A stretch of 64,000 nucleotides of DNA from BACL21 sp038141525. Its GTDB lineage: Bacteria; Bacteroidota; Bacteroidia; Flavobacteriales; Flavobacteriaceae. The stretch is taken from assembly GCA_038141525.1 (NCBI GenBank), contig JAYQIF010000007.1:4856-68855 (forward strand). The letters run 5' to 3'. The translations under genes and the position numbers were made by a program. The notes beneath the pieces were generated by a model. It ran no database searches. It was not told where the DNA came from and saw only the letters and a program-made list of their open reading frames with translations. Below, in pieces: positions 57,254 through 64,000 of this stretch; the stretch's first letter is position 1; each line of letters opens with the position of its first letter.

Positions 57254-59728
57254 ATGGTAAAAATTTACAGAATTTTATTCCTTTTGTTGTTTGTGAGTCC
57301 AATGCTTTTGGCGCAAACACCTGCACAACGAGCAGAGATTACAAAAGACTACGACCTGGTAAAACTCGCTGAATTACGTGCTGAGTTTTTACAATCGGAA
57401 CAGGAACAAAGAGCTCAGGCACTTGAAATGGCGGCGATTAAAGGATGGCCACAGACCATTCAAGGAGAAAATGGATTTTATGGTGCCCTCGTCGGTATTT
57501 ACGAAAATGGTCAGCCTAAATATCGTGTGACACACAATCGCGAAGGAGCCATTACCACAAGAGCCAATACCTTGCACACTGGTGGGGTCACTGGACTTGA
57601 TTTAGATGGTCAAGACATGATCGTGGGTGAGTGGGATGGAGGTTCTGTCAGAGGGACGCATCCTTTGCTCTCAGGACGTGTTGATCAAATTGATGGATCG
57701 ACCAGTAATAGTGATCATGCGACCCACGTTGCTGGAACACTCATTGGAACAGGGACTGTAAACAATGGAGCGGCCAAAGGGATGTTGCCAGAGGCAACCC
57801 TATGGGCTCATGACTGGTTCAGCGATTATCCAGAAATGATTGCTGCTGCGGCAGACGGATTGTTGGTTTCTAATCACTCATATGGAAGTGGTATCCAAAA
57901 TACACCACTTTGGCGTTTGGGGTATTATGACAACGATGCACGAGGCCTAGATAACATTCATTACAATGCACCGTTTTATCTGGCTTGTGTATCAGCGGGT
58001 AATGATCGTCAGAGTGGCGTTAACCCAGGCGACGGCGGGTTTGACTACCTTACCGACATGTCTACGGCTAAAAATGCATTAACTGTGGCCGCCACGTTCG
58101 AAGTTTTGAACTACACTGGGCCGTCAAGTGTTGCCATGTCTGGCTTTAGTAGCTGGGGTCCAACTGATGACGGTCGTGTCAAACCGGATATTTCGGGCAA
58201 GGGGGTAAATATGTATTCCTCTGTGGGTGCACAAGGATATGCAAACTACAGTGGTACTTCAATGTCAAGTCCGAATGTTGCCGGAAGTCTTATTCTCTTG
58301 CAGCAATATTACAATCAACTGAATAGCTCCTTTATGAAGGGCGCAACACTGCGCGGTTTGGCCATTCATACCGCAGATGAAGCAGGTTCGGCCGATGGTC
58401 CTGATTACCGTTTCGGATGGGGTCTGCTCAACGTTCAGAGAGGTGCTGAGGTTATTGGTGGAATGAATGATTCTTCTTATATCATTGAAGAAAGCTTAGC
58501 TTCAGGCGAGACCATCGTATTTAGTGTGAGCGCTGATGGTTCAGAACCATTGCGTGGAACAGTGGCATGGGCTGATCCTTCTGGAACACCACTACCAGCC
58601 AATGCATCGAGTTTAGACGATCCAACACCAATGTTGGTCAATGATATAGATTTCAGATTGACCAGTGCTGCTGGTGTGGAAGCGCTTCCATGGCGCCTAG
58701 ACCCGGCTAGCTTTACAGCTGCAGCAACACAAGCTGATAACTTTGTCGACAATGTTGAGAAAATTGAGATTGGTGGTGCCGTTGGCACTTATGCGGCAAA
58801 AATTTCTCACAAAGGGGCAAATTTGGTAGAAGGAGCTCAAGATATATCCATCATTATCAGTGGAATGGGTACGCCTGATTTCTTTGCTTTGACGCACGAC
58901 GGTCTGGTTTACCTGTGTATTGGTGATACTAATGCAGAATACACTGTCGATTTTACTCCTTTAAACGGTTATGCCGGTGGAGTTTCCTTTAGTGTAAACG
59001 GATTGCCTTCGGGAGTAAGCGCAAGCTTCACTAACCCTACCTTGTCTGATACAGGATCGACGACCATGACTTTGAGTGGTGTAGAAAATCTTGCAGCAGG
59101 AAATTATACTCTTGTAATTGATGTAGTAGGAACGGGAGAAACTCAATCTATCCCAGTCACTTTAAGTGTACTTAGTGATGATCCCAGCACTGTACCCATG
59201 TCGGATTTACTCGATCCAGTCGATGGGGCCGTAGATGTACCAATTGTATACGAATTACAGTGGTCCAATGGTGGTCCAACCGTGACAAGTTATGACGTTG
59301 AGGTTTCTCGTGATATCGATTTCACCAATGTTCAATTTGCTCAGAGTTCGGATTTCCCGTCCTCTTTAATTCTTGGTATGCAAGAGGGTTATACCTATTG
59401 GTGGCGAGTACGCAGCAACACTGAGTGTGCTGTCGGTGAATGGTCTCCTGCCTTCACATTTACAGTGGCTGGTGTTTTGGGTATAGAGTCTCAGGAATCA
59501 CTCGGACTATCTTTATTTCCAAACCCTGCAACGAGTTCCTTTAACCTGCGCTCGGAGACACCCATGCAACGTGTTGAACTGCGCAATGTTTTAGGTCAAG
59601 TGGTGTTGGTTCAGGACTTGGACAGCACAGAAGCTCAAGTGTCTGTTGAGTCGTTGAGTCAAGGGACTTACTTTGTACGTGTACATCGCGATGGCGTTGT
59701 GGCTAATTTAAAATTAGTCAAGCAATAA
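57254..59728 (+). CDS. Secreted subtilisin-like (S8) protease with T9SS sorting domain
   Basis: About 824 residues, intact. The start at 57254 (MVKIYRILFLLLFVSPMLLA) gives a signal peptide. The catalytic triad is Asp in VGEWDGGSVRG, His in SDHATHVAGT and Ser in SGTSMSSPNVAGS. A jelly-roll P-type region, an Ig-like segment (PVDGAVDVPIVYELQWSNGG) and a C-terminal sorting domain (LFPNPATSSFNLRSETP to VANLKLVKQ) follow. Probably cleaves proteins outside the cell. Single gene with strong terminator. Confidence 0.93.
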   Translation: MVKIYRILFLLLFVSPMLLAQTPAQRAEITKDYDLVKLAELRAEFLQSEQEQRAQALEMAAIKGWPQTIQGENGFYGALVGIYENGQPKYRVTHNREGAITTRANTLHTGGVTGLDLDGQDMIVGEWDGGSVRGTHPLLSGRVDQIDGSTSNSDHATHVAGTLIGTGTVNNGAAKGMLPEATLWAHDWFSDYPEMIAAAADGLLVSNHSYGSGIQNTPLWRLGYYDNDARGLDNIHYNAPFYLACVSAGNDRQSGVNPGDGGFDYLTDMSTAKNALTVAATFEVLNYTGPSSVAMSGFSSWGPTDDGRVKPDISGKGVNMYSSVGAQGYANYSGTSMSSPNVAGSLILLQQYYNQLNSSFMKGATLRGLAIHTADEAGSADGPDYRFGWGLLNVQRGAEVIGGMNDSSYIIEESLASGETIVFSVSADGSEPLRGTVAWADPSGTPLPANASSLDDPTPMLVNDIDFRLTSAAGVEALPWRLDPASFTAAATQADNFVDNVEKIEIGGAVGTYAAKISHKGANLVEGAQDISIIISGMGTPDFFALTHDGLVYLCIGDTNAEYTVDFTPLNGYAGGVSFSVNGLPSGVSASFTNPTLSDTGSTTMTLSGVENLAAGNYTLVIDVVGTGETQSIPVTLSVLSDDPSTVPMSDLLDPVDGAVDVPIVYELQWSNGGPTVTSYDVEVSRDIDFTNVQFAQSSDFPSSLILGMQEGYTYWWRVRSNTECAVGEWSPAFTFTVAGVLGIESQESLGLSLFPNPATSSFNLRSETPMQRVELRNVLGQVVLVQDLDSTEAQVSVESLSQGTYFVRVHRDGVVANLKLVKQ

Positions 59729-59754
59729 CCATTCATGATAAAATAATGAACGAA

Positions 59755-59783
59755 AAAAGCCCGGCATTAGCCGGGCTTTTTAT
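59755..59783 (+). terminator. Terminator of the S8 protease gene
   Basis: Perfect 10-bp arms AAAAGCCCGG/CCGGGCTTTT with a 6-base loop, followed by further Ts. Confidence 0.85.
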
Positions 59784-59867
59784 TTCACTATATTCTTGGT
59801 CTTGACTTTTTCGACTAAAAATAGCTTCCATACGGACCGCTGATACGGTTAAGGCTCGTTTACCCTC

Positions 59868-60296
59868 TTAAGAATGAGGCATTTCAAATTGACTGAGCCA
59901 GGCCAATCGTTTTTGCATCATCATACGGATGAAGACTTTATTTTCATCGTAATTGCGGTTTTTAAGAAATTTTATCACGAGTCCTTGGGCATGTATGCTA
60001 AAATGATCAGAGTCAAAGATGATCAGCTCTTGATAAGGAATGACCCAACCCATTCTTTTCCCGCCATTGATTCCGTAAACGATAATGCCCTTGGGTCTGA
60101 GTTCAATATTTCCATAAAGCAGGTCTTGTAGGCTGTTTTTAAGGGGATAAAATCCTGAGCTATAGCTATGGATGATCATACGACCCGAGCCAATACGCCC
60201 TAATTTAAATCGATCTACCAATCCGAAGGCAGGTCCCAGTGCACTTTTGGCCAATTGGTCGAAGTCTTCGTTTGGGTGGGTGGTGTCAAATACCAT
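59868..60296 (-). CDS. Hypothetical protein at the end of the photolyase cluster
   Basis: 142 residues; I do not recognise the family. It is basic and mixed alpha/beta with no signal peptide. Segments include LVDRFKLGRIGSGRMIIHSY, FYPLKNSLQDLLYGNIELR and KGIIVYGINGGKRMGWVIPY. It lies 47 bases after the DUF2256 gene on the same strand, so it is probably part of the cluster. Confidence 0.6.
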   Translation of the reverse strand: MVFDTTHPNEDFDQLAKSALGPAFGLVDRFKLGRIGSGRMIIHSYSSGFYPLKNSLQDLLYGNIELRPKGIIVYGINGGKRMGWVIPYQELIIFDSDHFSIHAQGLVIKFLKNRNYDENKVFIRMMMQKRLAWLSQFEMPHS

Positions 60297-60343
60297 TGAG
60301 TTGATGTTTATTGTTGCTGATTGTCTTAGGTTGTTGTGCTATT

Positions 60344-60481
60344 TTATCCCTTCTTTTTGTTGCGTTTACAACGCTCGCTGCAGTACAGTACCTCTTCCCA
60401 ATCTCTTGCCCATTTCTTTCTCCACGAAAAGGGGCGTCCACATGTCCGGCATATTTTCTCAGGCAAGAATTCTTTTTTCAT
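60344..60481 (-). CDS. DUF2256 small zinc-finger-like protein
   Basis: 45 residues, read directly from the sequence. C-x2-C and C-x3-C pairs (KICRTCGRPFSWRKKW and LYCSERCKRNKKK) match the DUF2256 family, short Cys-rich proteins that often sit beside photolyase genes. Likely binds zinc; function unknown. The start at 60481 follows the photolyase stop by 24 bases. Confidence 0.85.
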   Translation of the reverse strand: MKKEFLPEKICRTCGRPFSWRKKWARDWEEVLYCSERCKRNKKKG

Positions 60482-60505
60482 CCTTGAGTTTGTTTTTCTC
60501 TAGAG

Positions 60506-61643
60506 CTATTGTACTGTGTTTTGTTCTCTTTTTAATGACTTTTTGCATTTGTTCCAATAAGGAAAAAATGAAGGTTTGTATGGTGCTTCTGATGACAACC
60601 ATTCTCGGGGGTCGAGCACATCTACCGGGTACTTTATTGCAGGATGTTCTTTGGCATAGAACACACTGTTTGGGAAATGTTCTTTGAGTGGCTCAAACGA
60701 GCCGGTGAATATCTTTATTTCAGGAATATTGTTTTGGGCTAATTTTTTGATAAAGCCAAGCACGGGAGTACTTGTGGGGTACTGCTTAAAGTAATCGGGA
60801 TCGAGCAAAAGGATGCGGTGTGCCGACAGATCTGTGCGCCATAAGGGATCGATATTGTACGGTGTGTAAATACAGACCGCCTTTGTGTTGTCGGTGATCT
60901 TATCGATAAAGTCATGTTCTAGTGAGAGCTCCACATTAGGCATATCAATGAGCTGGTTCTTTTTGGACTTCGGCCAATTCACTTGGAACGGGAAGATTCG
61001 GTAATTCCTCGTAGCTCTTATCCAGAAATGTGCCCCACTGATCTGTATGACAAAAGTGATTGATATTGTCTTGATTGGCCCAGTATTTTTTATTGGCGTT
61101 GGCCCCAGCCACCCACTGCCAACTCAGGGCATTGCTGGCCCAATCTCCATCCAAAAGATGGGCAAACATCCACTGGGCGGGAATACGCCAGTGGCATTGG
61201 GCGACATTGCATACCATACTGGCGACATACATGCGCACATGGTTGTGCATATAGCCTGTTTGATAAAGTTCTTCAATGGCCTGGTCTACGGCTTGTATTC
61301 CGGTCTTGGCTTCTAAAATAGCTTTAGGAAGTCCATGCTGACTGACATTTTCCTGGGTATGTTTGAGGTCTTGGTTTATCGCCTGGCCGTGATGTTGCCA
61401 CTGTTTTTGCCAGAAATCGCGCCACGCGAGCTCTTGGACAAACTTTTCCATCTGAAAGAGTTTAAATCCTCGATTAAGCAGACGCTCGTAAACACCTCTG
61501 GTCGAAATCACCCCACGTGAAATATAAGGCGAAAGCCGACTCACCGCTCCATCTACATAATTTCTTGATTTGGCATAGGCTACGGGATCTATGGCGTCTA
61601 TTTGGGCGAGTATGTCTTGATATTGAGTTGATAATTCTGCCAT
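60506..61643 (-). CDS. Photolyase/cryptochrome-family FAD-binding protein (frameshifted)
   Basis: 378 codons after removal of one base from the T5 run at 60960-60964. The N-terminal 220 residues are the helical FAD-binding domain: GAVSRLSPYISRGVIST, QELAWRDFWQKQW, GYMHNHVRMYVASMVCNV and DWASNALSWQWVAGANANKK. There is no N-terminal alpha/beta antenna domain. The C-terminal part (SAHRILLLDPDYFKQYPTST to PSFFPYWNKC) is a separate alpha/beta segment. I take the two parts as one gene. A light-dependent DNA repair or sensing role is inferred from the family. Confidence 0.87.
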
Positions 61644-61714
61644 ATTAGATCATTGAAACAAAGGGTTCGGGAGTGAATAATGTCCATCGACACCTCTATT
61701 TTTGTATTAATGGA

Positions 61715-62002
61715 TTAGCGTTTGCTGATTTTATTACCACTGATATTGCGTTGGCGACTACATTTAAATCGTTTGATTTCCGGGTTGCGTTTTTTTAAAT
61801 GTTTTTTACTGACCCCGCTGTTGACACGTTTACGCCATAGGTTAAAACTCCCCCGCTTTAGGGTCTTACGCATCAGGGCAATGACTTTTTTTTCGGGTAA
61901 GCCAAATTGATATTCTATAGCCTCAAATGGCGTGCGATCTTCCCAGGCCATTTCAATGATGCGATCGAGTTCAGCCTCAGTAAATTCTCTTTGATCACTC
62001 AT
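61715..62002 (-). CDS. TIGR03643-family small protein
   Basis: 95 residues. TEAELDRIIEMAWEDRTPFE and FGLPEKKVIALMRKTLKRGS match the short helix-turn-helix-like family listed as TIGR03643, usually found next to photolyase genes. Basic C-terminus (KKRNPEIKRFKCSRQRN). Its start overlaps the DUF2452 stop by 8 bases; the photolyase gene follows 71 bases later. Confidence 0.82.
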   Translation of the reverse strand: MSDQREFTEAELDRIIEMAWEDRTPFEAIEYQFGLPEKKVIALMRKTLKRGSFNLWRKRVNSGVSKKHLKKRNPEIKRFKCSRQRNISGNKISKR

Positions 62003-62408
62003 GGTCTTGATGTCTTTGCCAAATACGCTCGTGGTTTAAAACATAACTCCCCAGATGCTCGACCTTACATTGGTCTGGCTCAATTAGTGATAAAAAGGGC
62101 TTTTTCTGTTCTCGGGCGTATAAGTGATAGACGCTCCCAATATTGGGTTCGAAATTGAATTCTGCTTCGAGAATGCGGTTATTTTCTTGAATTTCTTCTA
62201 AAAGTGCTTGGTATTCCTGCTTGATGGCATCGAATTTGGCTTGAGTCTTGTGATTAAAAGCCTTGATGTAATTGTTCTTCCAAGTGGTCAGATCCTCTGT
62301 GGTAATTTTAGGGGCACTGACCGAGGTTGCGTAAGGACGAAGTGCAGCATCATAAGTCCCGGTCTCCTCATTATAAACAACTAAATCTGGCTTTTTTTTC
62401 TCCGGCAT
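61995..62408 (-). CDS. DUF2452 family protein
   Basis: 137 residues. KPDLVVYNEETGTYDAALRP at the N-terminus, a helical middle (FDAIKQEYQALLEEIQENNR) and FEPNIGSVYHLYAREQKKPF match DUF2452 as I know it. No function is established. It heads the photolyase cluster and overlaps TIGR03643. Confidence 0.8.
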   Translation of the reverse strand: MPEKKKPDLVVYNEETGTYDAALRPYATSVSAPKITTEDLTTWKNNYIKAFNHKTQAKFDAIKQEYQALLEEIQENNRILEAEFNFEPNIGSVYHLYAREQKKPFLSLIEPDQCKVEHLGSYVLNHERIWQRHQDHE

Positions 62409-62445
62409 AAAGACTTGGTTATGGATAGGGGTATCGTCTTGAGGT

Positions 62446-62622
62446 TCAGTCTTGATTTTTGGCCAAACGCTCCAATTCTTTCATGACTTCTTCAGCCTCT
62501 TGTACCTTCTGATCGCTGAGCTTTCGATTTGTGGTGGAATACTTGTGCGCCTGTTCCATGAGGTCACGATATTTTTTCTCGAGTTTCTCTTTTGGGCTGG
62601 ATTTCTTAAATAGACCGAACAT
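62446..62622 (-). CDS. Lacal_2735-family small protein
   Basis: 58 residues from ATG 62622 (MFGLFKKSSPKEKLEKKYRD). The helical, highly charged pattern LMEQAHKYSTTNRKLSDQKV is the short Flavobacteriia family named after Lacal_2735. Function unknown. It lies 37 bases upstream of the DUF2452 start on the same strand. Confidence 0.75.
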   Translation of the reverse strand: MFGLFKKSSPKEKLEKKYRDLMEQAHKYSTTNRKLSDQKVQEAEEVMKELERLAKNQD

Positions 62623-62829
62623 GGAATTTGGATTTTTAATTTTCAATAGCAGCACGAAGATACAATTTGTTTAACGATTTATGAAAATGATTAAACAAAA
62701 TAAGCGTAGACCGCAATGTTTGACGCTCTTATTTAACTTTCTAATGAGACCTGAGACCAATTATTTACCAAAAGTACAAGCCTAGATTAAGTTATAGTTT
62801 TTGTAAATTTAAGTCATGAATCATAACTA

Positions 62830-63861
62830 ATGAAAAAATTACTTTATCTCATTTTAGCCATGATGATCGCGGCTTGTAGCGAGGATGAAGATAATCCGTG
62901 CATTTATGATGCAACACTGTCAATGAGTCAAGTGACTAATATTACTGACACTTCAGCGACATTAAATGCAGCAGTAAATGTAATTTCTCAAAACTGTGAC
63001 GACCCAATTAATACAGTTCAAGGATTTGTGATTTCTACGGAAATACAGCCCACTATAAATGATGTTCAAATCAATGTTAGCGGTACTGTGATTTCTGCAA
63101 CAATTGATGATTTAACGCCTAATACGACTTATTATGTCAGGTCGTTTTTAACCAATTCATTCGGTGAGTTTTACAGCGATGAGGTGAGTTTTTCCACAGA
63201 AGGAATAATTGGACTCCTTAATTGCGATGGAGATCCTATCCCTACAATAGTTTATGGGACTCAAGAATGGACCGTTGAAAGTGCTTGTCATATTACTTAC
63301 AGAGATGGTACAGTTATTCCACAGGTAACAGACCCATCAGAGTGGTTTAACCTCACTACTGGGGCTTGGTGTTATTATAATAACGACCCGACTAAAAGTA
63401 AGTTGTATAATTGGTATGCGGTAGTAGGAATACACGACACAGACCCCAGTACTCCAAACAAAGAATTTGCCCCTGAGGGTTGGCATGTGCCTACCGATAC
63501 TGAGTGGACTACACTTGAAGAATATCTCATAGCAAATGGCTACAATTATGACAGCACCACCACAGGAAATAAAATAGCTAAAGCGATGGCATCCAACACT
63601 GGTTGGATTAATGACACTATCACAGGAGTCGTGGGTAACAACCAAAGTATAAACAACAGTAGTGGTTTTAACGCATTTCCTAAAGGTATCCGCAATCTCT
63701 ACGGCGGTTTCGACTTTGTGGGAGAATACTCAGGATTTTGGAGTTCCTCTGTGTATAATGGTTTTTCATGGAGCCGTAACCTGAGCGACTCTTACCCTTC
63801 CCTACGTAGGCAATACTTCTATAAGCAGATTGGCCATTTGGTTCGATTGGTGAAGGATTAA
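62830..63861 (+). CDS. FISUMP-type lipoprotein
   Basis: 343 residues. Lipoprotein signal MKKLLYLILAMMIAACSEDE with lipobox IAAC. A fibronectin-like module follows (TSATLNAAVNVISQNCDDP; LTPNTTYYVRSFLTNSFGEF). Then comes the Fibrobacter-succinogenes major paralogous domain (WTVESACHITYRDG, LYNWYAVVGIHDTD, APEGWHVPTDTEWTTLEEYL, GFWSSSVYNGFSWSRNLS). Likely surface-exposed, function unknown. The 174 bases upstream hold no other gene. Confidence 0.88.
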   Translation: MKKLLYLILAMMIAACSEDEDNPCIYDATLSMSQVTNITDTSATLNAAVNVISQNCDDPINTVQGFVISTEIQPTINDVQINVSGTVISATIDDLTPNTTYYVRSFLTNSFGEFYSDEVSFSTEGIIGLLNCDGDPIPTIVYGTQEWTVESACHITYRDGTVIPQVTDPSEWFNLTTGAWCYYNNDPTKSKLYNWYAVVGIHDTDPSTPNKEFAPEGWHVPTDTEWTTLEEYLIANGYNYDSTTTGNKIAKAMASNTGWINDTITGVVGNNQSINNSSGFNAFPKGIRNLYGGFDFVGEYSGFWSSSVYNGFSWSRNLSDSYPSLRRQYFYKQIGHLVRLVKD

Positions 63862-64000
63862 AATACATGACTCTTGATTCTTTCAGGAGGTGAAAAAAGG
63901 GATTACTCGTTAGCGCTCGTGATCCCATGGAGGGTTGGTGCTTCAGAATAATCAAAGTTAATTTTATGAAAAACCTGTCCGCCTGCGGCGCCCAATTTTT
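63862..64000. other. Unassigned end of window
   Basis: 139 bases after the lipoprotein stop. I see no convincing gene or strong terminator here; the sequence continues past the edge. Confidence 0.4.

Noticed and set aside
60506..60982. Separate hypothetical gene after the photolyase FAD domain
   Set aside because: It continues the photolyase family's C-terminal part when one base is removed at 60960-60964; treated as one gene.
1..64000. CRISPR array, prophage or insertion sequence
   Set aside because: No regularly spaced repeats, integrase, transposase or phage structural genes were seen; the only tandem repeat is the short one in hutG.

Overview
The window looks like chromosome of a marine-type member of the Flavobacteriia (Bacteroidetes). 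The reasons are the gene families (monomeric NADP-isocitrate dehydrogenase, bacillithiol deacetylase BshB1, DUF4835/PorD-like protein, Lacal_2735-type protein), four secreted proteins ending in type IX secretion (T9SS) sorting domains, a TonB-dependent receptor, and promoters of the Bacteroidetes form TTG-N17-20-TAnnTTTG. It is almost entirely housekeeping and conserved lineage genes. I see no prophage, insertion sequence, integrase or CRISPR array.

Layout. 1-4.0 kb: TonB receptor and icd. 4.0-4.5 kb: a gene-free, hairpin-rich stretch that may be a structured RNA. 4.6-10.5 kb: rplS, trmD, a Tat-type oxidoreductase, GAPDH and an HtrA/DegP protease. 10.5-13.7 kb: dapF, an acetyltransferase, mltG and a transglycosylase-like protein. 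13.7-17.8 kb: dnaA, a low-molecular-weight phosphatase, a secreted sugar dehydrogenase and an RsmI-like methyltransferase. 18-30.9 kb: thioesterase, YigZ, ribD, prmC, ligA, dapA, bamD, an omega-like subunit, coaBC, a DUF4835 protein, recN and fabI. 31-36.5 kb: a large secreted T9SS protein, a glycosyltransferase, a YbbR-like protein and coaE. 36.6-45.5 kb: a two-component pair, miaA, a Kv-type channel, an exonuclease/GIY-YIG fusion, YggS, an acyl-CoA dehydrogenase and pcm. 45.5-50 kb: hutI-hutG, a Cys/Met PLP enzyme, bshB1 and tRNA-His. 50-53.8 kb: an M28 peptidase and a SulP/carbonic anhydrase pair. 53.8-57.2 kb: a GH16 glucanase, a sugar MFS transporter and a ROK kinase. 57.2-62.7 kb: a subtilisin-like T9SS protease, then a five-gene photolyase cluster. 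The window ends with a FISUMP-type lipoprotein.

The most striking global feature is that 16 genes are broken by about 24 single-base frameshifts, mostly in short homopolymers, plus one in-frame stop. They hit essential single-copy genes (dnaA, dapA, coaE, coaBC, ribD, prmC, gap). Each break can be repaired by adding or removing one base, and every complete gene then has a length divisible by three. I read these as sequence errors in an unpolished assembly, not gene decay, and annotate each as one gene.

Genes that appear to work together are hutI-hutG (histidine breakdown, ATGA overlap); SulP plus beta-carbonic anhydrase (inorganic carbon, ATGA overlap); GH16, MFS and ROK (beta-glucan to glucose-phosphate); the photolyase cluster; and the dehydrogenase/PLP/nuclease run at 40.8-44.7 kb. 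The least explained items are the hairpin-rich region between rplS and icd, the 142-residue protein at the end of the photolyase cluster, and the 972-residue secreted T9SS protein.
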